A DNA stretch of 64,000 nt from Buddleja alternifolia (GCA_019426215.1 CM033405.1:2333001-2397000); one strand, 5' to 3'; positions 22,618 through 34,158 are shown, counted from the first letter of the stretch. Notes: generated from the sequence alone by a model not told the origin. Program-made: numbers and translations.

Positions 22618-24055
22618 GTTCCGTTCCGCTTCAAACTGGGTTCTTTTATTCTTTCTTTTTCTTCAACCCGGTTTCCTTCATTTGATGGTACACGATTCAA
22701 GTATCCACAAAGCGTATTGACTCGGGTTTCTTGTAAAATTTTTGGGTTAGTTAAAATAATTAAGCTGTAATCAGTGGTATGGCTGTTATTTACGAGACAC
22801 AAGAGTTCGATGTTCCTCTTTCAAGACGAAGGTACCATTCCGGCACAATAAATGTCAGTATACAGTTCTCTTTCTTTTTGTTTGCTTTTACTAGTTTAGT
22901 TACCTTTAATGAAAGAAAAGAAAGTTGTACTGTGTAATTTTGTGTTTACATACTCTACAGTTATGATGGATGGTACAATTTTGAGTGATATTTTTCTTGA
23001 TATAAACATTTTCTTTTATTTTTTATTTTGCGTAAAATGAGTAGACCTATCAATCCAGTCGAGCTTGATTTTATGCGAACTTTTGTCGTCAATGCTTGAA
23101 TTTGTATGAGTTTTTGCTGAGGCTCGGCTTGAAAAATAATACAAGCTTCAAGCCGAGCAGAGGTTGAACTGAAATTGCTGTCTTTTTAAAACCTATAAAT
23201 AATAAAGCAAATCTAATATATAAATTTAAAAAATCATCCAAAAATTGACATAATTCATGCTCTAATGACAAATCATAATACTTAAATTCACAAATTCAAA
23301 ATACAGATCTTATCTATAATAAATGAAACAAATCATAACGTTTATTGCACCTAGAACTACAAATAAGAATTTATACATTTACGGGAAAACTTAGCAACCC
23401 TTCAATTTCAATGTATGTGATATGTGTTAAGTTGTTTACTATTAGAAACAAGTGCTCAAACTCTTTTGGCTAGATTTAGAGCTTTTCACTTTTTAAATTA
23501 TTTATAGAATATAGTGTTTTGTATCAACAGTCTTTTTGAAATTAATGATGATTGACTTTACGAATTATTTTTCTTAATTTAAAAATAATTCTTCGTACAA
23601 TTTGGAATTATTTGCATATTAATATTATATTTATTTTTCTATATGATATATATTTATATATGTTAACGAGCTCGAGCTTTATTCAAGCTGAGCTTACTTT
23701 CACTCACGTTCGACTTGAAAATGAATTAATACTCTAACCTTCGGTTCGGACTCGATTTGAGCTCAGCTCATATAAAGTTCGGTTTAAAAATAATCAAGTC
23801 GAACTTACGAATTTTGAGCCGGTTTGGGCTCGTTCACTGTCAGCTGGTGGAATGCTCGTTGTGATGTCAATCGAATTAATTTCATTATTGACGTTGTTGA
23901 TAAAATTGTTGTTTTCTTTTCTATGACGAAATTGTTCTGGGTTGCATGACTCGGTATTGGATGCTAGAATTTACTATATTGGTTGAAAAGAAATGCTCAA
24001 AATCAGTGTGAGATGATTTGAATTTCATTGTGAATTGAAACTATTCAAATTTAAT
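22618..24055. other. Intergenic DNA with hAT-like repeat debris
   Basis: After the MPPB 3' UTR, two blocks (about 23045-23180 and 23665-23835) carry repeated AAGCCGAGC, GAGCTCGAGC and TTCAAGCTGAGC motifs like those at 41860-42045. They may be the two halves of one element split by the AT-rich DNA between. No coding potential is seen. Confidence 0.45.
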
Positions 24056-24256
24056 GAATTTTTTTAATGCATCAATTACAAGATACATGTTAAAAATATC
24101 AAATTGCAACGAATTACAATCAACTAACACTATTACAATCATCTAACAATTACTATGAAAATAGAGAGAAGTTCACACGCTTTCGGCGGGAGTCAAACTC
24201 AAGACTTTTAATATCTTGGGGCTTCAACTTTGCCAATAGAGCTGGGCTTCATCGGC
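24056..24256 (-). mobile_element. SINE, family A copy 4
   Basis: On the minus strand the head AGCTCTATTGGCAAAGTTG is followed by GAGTTTGACTCCCGCCG and the ATTCGTTGCAATTTGATA tail. The flanks TCAAATTTAAT (24045-24055) and TCAAATTTGAT (24257-24267) match at 10 of 11. It is the best preserved head in family A and sits about 400 bp upstream of the ACOS5-like gene. Confidence 0.82.
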
Positions 24257-24605
24257 TCAAATTTGATTATTTGTTGCTCTCGATTTTACGGTAGCTTCCA
24301 GATCCAGATACTATTTTTACAAAAAAATTATGAGATTAAAATCCCTTTCCCATCCAAAAAAAATAAAAGAAAGAATTAAAGAACAAAAACAAAAACAAAA
24401 ACAAGGAGGATTTGAAAGTTCATGTCAAAGAAACATCAGAGTTTCAGAAACCCTTTGACCTCAACATGACTCAACAAAACTTCACCTGTCAAAGTTCACC
24501 ACAATTTCGCCCCAATTTAATCTTTACCTAAACTCACACCAATCCCACACTAATCCGACACACGCGCTTGCCATGAAAATAAAAAAAAGCTCGAAATCCA
24601 TTCTC

Positions 24606-24615
24606 CTATAAAAAG
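24606..24615 (+). promoter_or_regulatory. TATA box of the ACOS5-like gene
   Basis: CTATAAAAAG lies 48 bp before the ATG at 24663, placing the likely transcription start near 24640 and giving a short leader. Confidence 0.65.
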
Positions 24616-24662
24616 CTAACAAGCAACCAATTTCATGCAAACTCAAAGCACAACCAAAAAAA

Positions 24663-27600
24663 ATGGGAACCATTGATCAAGACGAAATCATTTTCCGAAG
24701 CAAATATCCACCCGTTCACGTTCCCGATGATGTAACACTACCCGAATTCGTACTCTCAAATGTGGAATTATATCTGGACAAGGTGGCTTTTGTGGATGCA
24801 ATCACCGGAAAAGGGTACACTTACCGGGAAGTGAAAAGGGATGTAGATAGATTTTCCAAGGCCTTGAGATCGCTCGGGCTGAGGAAAGGCCGGGTCGTGG
24901 TGGTGCTCCTCCCGAATGTGGCTGAGTACGCCATAATTGCCCTCGGGATCATGGCTGCCGGTGGGGTTTTCTCCGGTGCTAACCCTAGTGGCCATGCATC
25001 AGAAATTAAGAAGCAAGTTGAAGCTGCTGATGCTAAGCTCATTGTCACTGATGGATCAACCTATCATAAGGTAACCATTAGAAACTCATATTTGAATGTA
25101 CAACAAACCATTCAATATGTCCATGTACATATGTTCTTGTTTTATGCTAACCATTATGTTGCGTTTGGTTCAAAGATTTTGATAATGAATGAAAATGGTA
25201 GAGAAAAGGAAAACAAAAATAAAAATAGGGGTAACTTACATAGATACCCTGCGTGAGATCATAATTATGAAAAATACTCCAAGGTTTGAGAAATTACCGT
25301 AACTTCCCCTGCTAGTAGAAACATATTACAATTTCACCAAAAAAAGATTATAATTTCACCTCCTATTCTCTAAATCTCAAAATTTGATTGCTGGTGTCTT
25401 GGTAATTTGCAAAACCTCAAGAGGCTCGTGGTAGTTACCCAATAAATGAGGGGTCTCAATGTAGTTATCCCTAAAAATGAGAACCACAAAATCTCAATCT
25501 TGTAGGAAAATAACGAGGAAGGCGAACATAAAAACAATGTTGGAGCAAAAGATAAGGGTAATTTATATAACCACCCTCTGCCTGAACCCTGATTACAAAA
25601 CACACGAGATTTGAGAAATTACCATAACTTTCCTGCCAAAACATATTATAATTTTACCCTTGTCAGTAAAAAACAGATCACAATTTTGCCCCCATTTGTT
25701 GTATAGCAGGTGTCGTGGTAATTTATACAACCTCAAAGAACTCGTGGTAATTACCAAAAAGTGAGGGAATGTGCTAGTAAATATCGCTAACAATAGAAAC
25801 CACGAAATCTCAATCTTGTAGGAAACTAACAGGGAGGGCGAATTGAAAGATAGGGAGCTAAAGAAAGGAGCAAACGAGTTTTCTCGCGAGATTTCTCATC
25901 AACTTTTTTTTTTCCCGTAGTATTCTCATCGATTTCTCAAATACTTTTGCCTCATTGACATCCTTGTACGAAACATGTCGTTACGAGATTTTCCCGTACG
26001 AATTTCTTGTTTCGAACAAAACATTGATTTTGAAATTTTGCATGATCAGGTGAAAGATTTGGGATTGCCTGTTATAATACAAGGGGAAGACCATGTAGAG
26101 GGAACTATAACTTGGGAAGAACTTCTTGAGGCAGCTGATAAGGCTAACACTGATACTATTCAAGAAAAAGTGGACCAGAATGATCTATGTGCTCTTCCAT
26201 TCTCATCAGGTGACAATAATTATTTAAATAAACAAGAAGATTTTACAATATCATTACCATTTATTTGGAAAAAAAAAAAACAATACACAAAGCTTCTATT
26301 AGTTTGAATAATGCAAGAATTACGAACATGACTGATGAAATAGATATGAAGATTTATGTGGTTCGTCTAAATCGGGCTATGTTGAAGAGCGAGGATGAAA
26401 CTTTTACTATATTAGAAGGAAATATATGCGAGTAAAAATGCTGTAAAAGATGTTATCTTAGGCCTTGGATTCTTTTTCGGAGAACGAGTTCTATTCAATA
26501 TCGCGGTACTCGTATTCAATATTACTCACGCATGAATTCTCAATAAACAACCCAACACCATTGACTAACAACGGCTGTTAAAATATGAACAGAAATTTTA
26601 GTTGAAAACGCGAGATATTTTTAAAATTACGAGACTAAATGTGAGAAATATGTAATTAATGGGACCAAAATTAAAACCTGAGACGGAGCTAGAGGGCAGA
26701 AGGGGGCACCCGCCCTCCTCAACGTTAAGAAAAAAAATTTTTGCCCCCAAAATTTAAAAATATTATATTTTTTTTATTAGTCTCCGAACTCTAAACCCTG
26801 AACCAGTCCCTGAATCCGTCACTAATTGCAACAAACAAAGTTGTGTGACTTAAGATGCTAATCGCCCAGAATCTTAGCTAATCTATGAAGCACAGACATT
26901 TCGAAAAATCATCCAGTACAGTTCGGACACTTGCCATGTCCGTGTCTAGATATTGACAGAAAGGTAAAAATACAAATGCACAATCGCGTTCGAACCGTAT
27001 CTTGTACTAATTTTTTTAAAAATTGACGCTTTCCGTGTCCGTATCCCGTGTCTCATTCATCATAGTAGCTAATTATAGTAAAATTGCAAAGCTAAAATCA
27101 ATTTTCAAAAAGTAACACTAAACACAACTCAATCCTTAACCTCAGGCACCACCGGAATATCAAAAGGTGTAATGCTGACTCACCGGAACTTGGTGGCGAA
27201 TCTCTGCTCCAGCCTCTTCAGCGTAGGTCCGGAGCTAATAGGACAGGTCACCATCCTCGGCCTAATACCATTCTTTCACATATACGGACTCGCCGGAATA
27301 TGCTGCGCCACCATCAGAAACAAGGGGAAGGTGGTGGTGATGCGGCGGCACGAGCTTCGATTGTTTCTCGCCGCTCTGATCACCCACCAGGTCACTTTTG
27401 CGCCGATCGTGCCGCCGATCATATTGGGGCTGGTTAAGAACCCTATCGTCGATGAATTTGATCTGAGTAAGCTGAATCTCCGGTCGATCATGACGGCGGC
27501 GGCGCCGCTGGCGCCGGAGATTCTCAATGAGTTTGAGAAGAAGTTCCCTGGAGTTGAGGTCCAAGAGGTACCATGTGCAATTTTAGCTTGTGCCTAAATG

Positions 27601-28082
27601 TATTAGACTATTAGTAACGTTTCATTTCTATGTCAGATCGAGTTCAATAATTCGATTAATTTTATGCCAGATTGAATCTAATAGTTCGACTGCAAATTCC
27701 GTGTCTATCTCTCTTATACAGTTGTTCGTGAGATTGTAGATAATACACTTTAATGTGTGAAAAATATAAACACTATGACTATTAACCTCGATAGCATAGA
27801 TTTTTCCTATTAGTAACATAATTAATTCTCCATTTTTTTTTCAAAAATGTAATTTGAATAAAATTCATTTTTTTATATTCTTTTTGGAATATTGGAATTT
27901 TGTATAAGAAGTTTATAAATTGTTGGGTGACGAATTTAGTTTTATACATAGGTAAGATAAATTAAATATAAAAAAAATACTAAATTGTTTTTTTAATTTT
28001 TTTTAAATTATTATTTTTTGGTCTGAACCAAAGGTGTCTACCGCCAGCAGCAATGACTAATCCATTTCGCTTTTAAATATAT

Positions 28083-28134
<52 letters not shown>

Positions 28135-30103
28135 TAGTTTACCGGCTAATATGATTTTGGTACGAATAATTCACAAATAAATATATTTTACTCCTAGAAT
28201 AAAATGGCTTTTTTTTAATCTATATATTTCCAAATCAATTGTGAATTTCACGATGAATTTTGTGGTGTAAACGAGCTTTTTAGTCATTTTTTCAACAATA
28301 CAAAAATAATACTGAATTTTACGACCTAATGAATCACACCAAATCCACAAATTTCGATCTTTTTGGCCGAAATTTTGAATTTTCCAAACATATGTTTAGC
28401 CAAATTAAAATCGCGAGTCAACAAATAACATATTCAAGTTGTAAAATGGATAAACAATTGTCAAACATAAAAAAGACCGAGTTATAGTACCAAAGTACAT
28501 TTTTGACGTAAAATTTAAAAGTCCTGTAAATTTTGATACTGAAATATTTGTTTGTAATGCATATTATAGGCATATGGAATGACTGAGCATAGCTGCATTA
28601 CACTAACTCATGGAGATCCAAACAAGGGACAAGAAATTGCAAAGAGAAATTCAGTTGGATTTATTCTTCCAAATTTGGAAGTAAAATTCATAGATCCTGA
28701 GAAGGGCTACTCACTTCCCAAGAACACCCATGGGGAAATATGTGTTAGGAGCCAATGTGTGATGAGAGGTGAACTTTAGCTTAGCAATGTTTAGGAAGTT
28801 TCGGGACTTTTAATCTCGATAAGATCACAATCATCTGTGTATATGAGAACTCTACGCAATCCCATAATAGATGGTTGTGTGATTGCATCGAGACTTAGAA
28901 TCCCGAGAGCTCCTAAAAATGACTGTACTTCTATTAAGCATTTTCTATTGTCTATTTTCTTGTACTAGGGTTAATGTAAAAAGTTTCAGGGTACTACAAG
29001 AATGAGTACGAGACCAATCTCACAATTGACAAAGACGGATGGCTTCACACAGGCGACATCGGCTACATCGATGAGGATGGACATGTTTTCGTTGTGGATC
29101 GGATCAAAGAGTTAATCAAATACAAAGGATTCCAGGTACAATAAGATGTTGGAGTCATACATAAATTTGCATAACATTCCATTGTCATTCGTAACATAGG
29201 AATCCAGTATTAGGGGATCGCATGGATGTCGTCCCAACCCCTATTTGTCTATAATCTCAAATTTTATAGAAAAATTAAATTGCATTCGTCATTTTGTCCT
29301 ATCCAGAGCATATAAGACAAAGCTATGATATATGAGCTAATCCGGCTCTAAGCCCAAACATGCCGGCCCACGAGTTGGACTCGATTCCAGATAATTCTTT
29401 GGTGACCGAGAGTCCGAGACCAGTGGATCCGATCCACTTAACATCGTCAATTGTAGGGGTATGGTGGTAAAAATTGCATCGTTCACCCTAATCCAACAAT
29501 GTATGATGAACTGACTCGACTAGTCTCAATCCACCATAGAATCACCAAAAATGCTGGGGCCAATAGGGTTCCAGCAAATTACACAGGACCGGCCCACAAT
29601 TGTGTGAATAGTAACGTGGGCTGGTCCTCGACTAGGTTAAGCTGGGCTGCGCGTTCCGGCAGCTTTTGCCCCGGCCGTTTGACACCTTGAAACATATACC
29701 AATCAATATCTTCAAAACATTTATTTGTCAGGTTGCTCCAGCTGAATTAGAGGCAATCCTACTATCTCACCCTTCTATTGAAGATGCTGCTGTTGTAGGG
29801 TAATTTGATCAAATATTCAATACACTCTCTGTTTTTGCTGCGATAGAACATGTTATTTTGCTCATAGACAATTCCGATTTGCACAGATTACCCGATGAGG
29901 AAGCCGGGGAGATACCAGCTGCGTGCGTGGTGATTAACGCGAAAGCGAAAGAAAGCGAAGAGGATATAATTAACTACATTTCATCAAATGTGGCCAGCTA
30001 CAAAAGAGTGAGAGTTCTGCAGTTTGTCGATGTTATACCAAAATCGCCTTCCGGGAAAATAATGAGAAGGTTTATAAAGGAAACTATGATGAAAAATCTA
30101 TAG
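24663..30103 (+). CDS. ACOS5: ACOS5-type fatty acyl-CoA synthetase (4CL-like 1)
   Basis: An ANL-superfamily ligase that adenylates a medium- or long-chain (hydroxy) fatty acid and transfers it to CoA. In Arabidopsis ACOS5 acts in tapetum cells and feeds polyketide synthases making sporopollenin for the pollen wall. Seven exons join in frame: 24663-25070, 26050-26209, 27146-27567, 28570-28768, 28990-29135, 29732-29799 and 29887-30103 (539 aa, the family length). Landmarks: N-terminal [13 protein letters not shown] and TLPEFVL; AMP-binding [10 protein letters not shown] (188-197, split by intron 2); [15 protein letters not shown] (331-338); box [10 protein letters not shown] (385-392); [29 protein letters not shown]; and catalytic Lys in PSGKIMRR (near 525). 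ACOS5 fits better than true 4CL because of the [21 protein letters not shown] and RSQCVMRGY wording. Introns 1-3 are long and full of repeats. All exons are open. Confidence 0.95.
25226..25860. repeat. Tandemly duplicated MITE plus flank in intron 1 of ACOS5
   Basis: Copy 1 begins GGGGTAACTTACATAGATACC and ends, inverted, GGGATAACTACATTGAGACC (about 25228-25473). Copy 2 (about 25553-25790) has the same interior blocks GAGAAATTACCATAACTT and GTGGTAATTTATACAACCTC. The flank after each copy is also shared (CACGAAATCTCAATCTTGTA and CACAAAATCTCAATCTTGTA), so a unit of about 320 bp was duplicated. A related element is at about 31640-31850. Confidence 0.7.
26681..26825. mobile_element. Small MITE-like element in intron 2 of ACOS5
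   Basis: It starts GAGACGGAGCTAGAGG and ends, inverted, TAGTGACGGATTCAGGG, with CACCCGCCCTCCTC inside. It belongs with the outer element in intron 7 of the TPX2-like gene (12969-13412). Confidence 0.5.
28079..28131. repeat. (CA)n(TA)n microsatellite in intron 3 of ACOS5
   Basis: A run of about 10 CA units passes directly into about 15 TA units. Confidence 0.9.
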
Positions 30104-30310
30104 AGCAAATAAAATTGAAAGAAAAACATTTACGAGATTAAGGCTTACTTGAATTTCATTGATCTTTTATCGTATTTATGTAACCAAATGAGTGATTTTT
30201 CGTTTGTTTTAAGTTTATGCAGATGGTTTATACGCAAGTTTGTATTGTATTGGGGTAAAGTATTATCATGTTTATGTGTTACTTTTGTTCAAAATCGATA
30301 ACCGCAAAAC

Positions 30311-30471
30311 GAGGAAAAATTCTTGCATACATGTGAGACCCAATTACCTACACCAAGACATAAAAAAAATGTTTTAACTTGTTTTTATTTTGAATATATA
30401 TTTTTTATTATTTTTTATTGTGTCTTGGTGTAGGTAATGGGTCCCACACCGGGTATATGTAAGAATTTTCC
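30311..30471. mobile_element. Foldback MITE just downstream of ACOS5
   Basis: The left arm (AATTCTTGCATACATGTGAG through ACCTACACCAAGACA) and the inverted right arm (AATTCTTACATATACC through ACCTACACCAAGACA) pair over about 50 bp. The flanks CAAAACGAG and CAAAATGAA match at 7 of 9. It is Mutator-type and non-coding. Confidence 0.65.
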
Positions 30472-30514
30472 CAAAATGAATGTGTTTTCCCAAAATGTGT
30501 TTTCAAATCTCTAT

Positions 30515-30805
30515 CTCTACTATTATAAAAGTATGATTGATTTCTTGAAACTTTTAATGTACCTAATATATCCCCATCTAATTGAGTCAAATATGAATTT
30601 TTATTTTGTTTATATGTCATGTAATTTTATAAACAGTTAATTGTCAAAATTATTTTTCTTAATCTTTTTTGTGTATAATCAAATAAATATTTTTAACCTA
30701 TTTATTTATTTATTTATTTATATTTATTTATTTATTTATATTTATATTTATACTATTATAAAAGTATGAGTGGTTTCTTGAAACTTTTGATATACCTAAT
30801 ATATC
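30515..30805. repeat. Direct duplication with (TTTA)n tract
   Basis: TACTATTATAAAAGTATGA, TTTCTTGAAACTTTT and ACCTAATATATCC occur in the same order at about 30518-30575 and 30748-30805, separated by TTTA/TATTTA repeats (30700-30750). This could be two decayed copies of one small element. Confidence 0.6.
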
Positions 30806-31049
30806 CATATGTAGTTCACCTTTTTAATGGCAAAAGAGTAAAAAAATAAATTTCAATTATTTGCAAAATACAACAATAACATGTATAATTATACTAGAAC
30901 TCTATAATGGATCACATGCGATAATCAGATATATAATTACAAATGGATTGCAATTATTCTTCAAAAGAAAAGAATAAAATAAAATAAAAAATTGGAGGCC
31001 TATTCGTATTATAATTATTATTGTGTAATTATGAATCTTAATTTAATGA

Positions 31050-31345
31050 TTGCATGTGAATTTCTTTTTGTTTAATTTAATTTAATGGATTAAATAAAAT
31101 AATATTGAATATATGGGGTTTAATGCACAACAATGACCTCAATGAATGGGGTATTGATATAGTTTCTGAATGTTTTGTGTTTTGGGGTTTGCCATTTTTT
31201 TGGTTCTTTGTTTTTATATTTAGATTTCAAATTTGTGTGCATATATATAATAATTCATAAATTTGACTAAGATTAGAAAATTATTTTAGTAATTCTTGGG
31301 GATTTATAGTTAATTATTTTAGATTTGTAGTTGAATCACATATGT
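31050..31345. repeat. Copy of the upstream region of the cysteine-rich peptide gene
   Basis: Blocks shared, in order, with 32823-33060: AATGCACAACAA, AATGAATGG, a TATA region (degraded here to GGTATTGATATAG), AGATTTCAAATTTGTGTG, ATATATATAAT with AATTCATAAATTT, AAATTATTTTAG, GATTTGTAG and AATCACATAT. Similarity fades at the position of the start codon, and no peptide frame is found to its left. Confidence 0.6.
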
Positions 31346-31639
31346 ATGTATTTTAATTAATGAAATCCAAGATTAACTAAACTTTTATTTCAGTTTGGAT
31401 TTAGGCAATTGTCACCAACTTACGGGCTGAGAAAGGAGATTAAGTAAATAATATTTGGATTACTATTGATTTTGTAATATTACAGTTTGCAATTGTCACA
31501 AATTGTTAGGGTTTGTAATATTGTGTGAAGTTAATTCAAATTGAAGAAAATTTAATGGGGTTTATTTTATTAAGAGTCGATTACATTTATCAATTATATC
31601 AGGAGTACAAAACATCATACAACATAAAACAATTAGTAG

Positions 31640-32044
31640 TAAGGTTAAATTACATGAACACCCACATGTGACATTCTAATTACAAGTGAGTACAACACCT
31701 CCACGTTTGTGAAAGTACCATAACTTCTCATATCAATAAAAATATATTAAAATGTTATCTCTTATCAGTGAAAGCAGATTGCACTTTTACCCTCTGCCTT
31801 TTGACTTACTAGGAATTGACATGTGATGTGTAATAATTAGCAAAGCCTCGGATGTTTTCATGTCAGATCGGGTTTAACAGAGCCATTGCACTATACATCA
31901 TTGGATATAAGGTCAAAATAGTAAAACATATTTAAAATACATACATTTAATAGTAATAGATGAATCGGCTCTATTGGACCAGTTCCATCTTAGAATTTTT
32001 CCAAAGCCTCAGGGACTTGCTATAATTGCTATAATTACATACAC
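31640..32044. other. Intergenic DNA with a decayed MITE
   Basis: About 31640-31850 carries blocks of the ACOS5 intron 1 element (GTGAAAGTACCATAACTTCT, CAGTGAAAGCAGATTGCACTTTTACCC without clear ends). No gene is seen. Confidence 0.4.
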
Positions 32045-32054
32045 AATAAATGAG

Positions 32055-32196
32055 GGGAAATTCTAGCCCACTTCCGACTCGGCCAAACCTATATGTATTT
32101 TATAAAATAACTTATCAATTATATGACAAATATAATACACTCTCCTTGTGAAATACAATTGAGTGCGGCCAAACTAGGTCTGAGTTAGAATTTCCC
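32055..32196. mobile_element. 142-bp Mutator-type MITE
   Basis: It begins GGGAAATTCTAGCCCACTTC and ends, inverted, GGGAAATTCTAACTCAGACC; CGGCCAAAC also occurs in both arms. The flanks ATAAATGAG (32046-32054) and ATAAAAGAG (32197-32205) match at 8 of 9. Decayed relatives lie near 3262 and 42190. Confidence 0.75.
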
Positions 32197-32553
32197 ATAA
32201 AAGAGACTATGTACATGTAATTATCTCTATTTACAATCCAAGAATTTTATGGTTTTGGTCACTTGCTTTTCACTTGATAGCGCACATTAACAAAATTTCA
32301 TAAAATGACATTTTCTTTATTAATTGCCAAAAAAAAACAAACCAAAAAAGAAAAATGCAGTAGAAACCACAAATAAATCATTTCTTATTAATTGCCACAA
32401 ACTGAAAACAAACATCATTCGCTGAAAAACACCAAATTACAAACATATCACTTATTAATCACCACAACTTGGCTTCATATATTTGCTATATATTTATTTC
32501 ATAAATAAAACAAACTAACTATTTTAGTTGTCCCTCTCCGTTTTTGCTTCCAC

Positions 32554-32823
32554 CTATGCGCCACCATTACCACCTCCGCGTAATCGGCGATCGGAAGAGG
32601 GGGTAGTCGACGACGAGACGGCGGAGCCACCGGACTTGGTGCATTCCTTGTAACAAGGCTTGTAACAAAGAAATCTAATTTTAGGACAAATTTTCAAGCA
32701 TTCGTTAAAACAAGTAATGAAGTCGATAGCTGAATCAGGATGGATATCATCTGAATTTGCATGTGCACAAAAGATAAGCATCATCACCATGACAACTACG
32801 AGTCCCATTCTTGAGCCCTTCAT
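32554..32823 (-). CDS. Small secreted six-cysteine peptide, thionin-like
   Basis: A single-exon 89-aa precursor. Residues 1-22 form a signal peptide (a basic start, then VVVMVMMLIFCAHA) with a likely cut after AHA. The mature part holds six cysteines in the order C-x3-C-x3-C-x6-C-x3-C-x3-C, followed by a Ser/Gly/Arg-rich tail. Paired CxxxC motifs occur in plant thionin-like and hairpin-like peptides, which are often defence or reproductive-tissue peptides; exact family and role are not established here. A TATA box lies about 95 bp upstream. The leader is AT- and pyrimidine-rich. Two further copies of the upstream DNA lie nearby without a coding region. Confidence 0.75.
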   Translation of the reverse strand: MKGSRMGLVVVMVMMLIFCAHANSDDIHPDSAIDFITCFNECLKICPKIRFLCYKPCYKECTKSGGSAVSSSTTPSSDRRLRGGGNGGA

Positions 32824-32914
32824 GTTTTTTTTTTCTCTCTCTTAATCTTATGAATTAAAAAAAATATATTTAAATATTTGGGGTTCAATGCACAACAAAG
32901 ACATAATGAATGGA

Positions 32915-32924
32915 GTATTTATAG
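32915..32924 (-). promoter_or_regulatory. TATA box of the cysteine-rich peptide gene
   Basis: CTATAAATAC on the minus strand, about 92-100 bp before the ATG at 32823, implying a leader of about 60 bp. Confidence 0.7.
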
Positions 32925-32969
32925 ATTAATTTTTTTTTTGTTAATGTGATTAGATATCAAATTTTGTGT

Positions 32970-33225
32970 GTGTGTATATATATAATTCATAAATTTTAGT
33001 AACATCAATGATTAAGTTTAAAAAATTATTTTAGATTTATAGCTAAATCACATATTGATTTGTAGAAGGGGATGAAGGAGTTCTTTGACTAAGGAACTCC
33101 TTCCTTCCCTTCTATAAATCAATATGCGATCTAACTACAAATCTGAAATTATATTAACTAAATCTTCCAAAGAACCACTAAAATAATTTTCTGAAATTAA
33201 TCGTTGATATTTCTAATATATAGTT
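32970..33225. repeat. Large imperfect palindrome upstream of the peptide gene
   Basis: The left arm runs from about 32970 to 33093 and the right arm from about 33097 to 33225. The centre is nearly perfect: TTGATTTGTAGAAGGGGATG and GAAGGAGTTC pair with the GAACTCC, CCTTCCC and TTCTATAAATCAA blocks of the right arm across a 3-5 bp loop. Outward, ATCACATATTGATTTGTAG pairs with CTATAAATCAATATGCGAT and AAATTATTTTAG with CTAAAATAATTTT. The right arm is an inverted copy of the peptide gene's upstream region. Confidence 0.75.
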
Positions 33226-33404
33226 ATATATATGTGATGAGCATAAATATCCAATATTTTACTGTCTAATGATCAACGGTCAAAGTACCAATATTTTAGT
33301 ATTTGATGACAAAAATATCTAGTGTGATGATGGTAAAAATCGTCAGACAGTGATTGTCAAGTGATTGACCACGTGGAGTAAGGGAATCGATCCAACTCAC
33401 AACA

Positions 33405-33850
33405 AACTAGGTTGAGGGTTGGTTAAGTTATAGACTGCACTCGATTACTTCGAGCTGCCTACGTACCCAAGCAATGTGAGATCAAGTCAGTTCGTAGTTC
33501 TTTTGTAGGGTTACTCTCAATAGCCAGTTAATTGTTTACTGGGGGAGTAGATCATGATTCTCTCCAAACTCCTCTAAGGTATTTATAGGGAGCTGGTAGT
33601 GGACTATGGATCATGAGCCTAATTTAGTTAATAACCCATGAGGCTTAACAAATACGAGCATTATTGTCTCTAGGACCACTAACATAACCCAATTATCTTT
33701 GGTGGATCTTCCATCCTTTTTGGGTTTGTCTAGCAAGTTATCCACAGACTTTAACCCGCGGATGGCGACACGACCAGGTTTGGGGACACATGTAATTACC
33801 ATAATACCCTTAGCTATATTTTGGTGCACATCATAATGCCCCCCACTCCC
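33405..33850 (-). repeat. LTR-like dispersed repeat, copy D (diverged)
   Basis: On the minus strand it shows CTATAAATACC (about 33578-33588), then TGATCTCACATTG, GGTACGTAGGCAGCTCG and GAGTGCAGTCTATAA, in the same order as copies A, B and C. Confidence 0.5.
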
Positions 33851-33944
33851 GAATGTTTACTCCGACAGGTGAAATATTCGAGAGTAGGAAGTCGATACAG
33901 TCGATAGTGCAAAATTTACCCATTTTTTTAATTATACATATATG

Positions 33945-34158
33945 TGCCGCGAGGTAATGCTGCCTCGCGGCAATTGTTTTTGCATGCCATTGCATGGCAA
34001 TTATTGTTGCAAAGGCCAATTAATTACCGCGAGGCAATGCTGCCTCGCGGCAATTCTTTTTTCATTGCATGGCAATGGCAATTAATTGCCTCGCGACAAT
34101 TATTTGTTAATTGCCGCGAGGCAATTATCTTGCCTTGAGGCAAATTGTCTCAAGGCAC
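33945..34158. repeat. Array of GC-rich inverted repeats (GCCGCGAGGC/GCCTCGCGGC)
   Basis: TGCCGCGAGG or its complement CCTCGCGGCA recurs about six times at 33945-33972, 34025-34053, 34086-34097 and 34111-34124. The end is degenerate (TTGCCTTGAGGCAA at 34130-34143 and TGTCTCAAGGCA after it). Units alternate in orientation and are spaced by ATTGCATGGCAAT-type AT-rich palindromes. The GC blocks stand out from an AT-rich background. Confidence 0.85.

Noticed and set aside
29499..29690. 63-codon frame in intron 5 of ACOS5
   Set aside because: It lies within an intron bounded by good splice sites and has no recognisable motif.
33945..34158. CRISPR-like appearance of the GCCGCGAGGC array
   Set aside because: Units alternate in orientation, spacers are not of constant length, and the host is a eukaryote.
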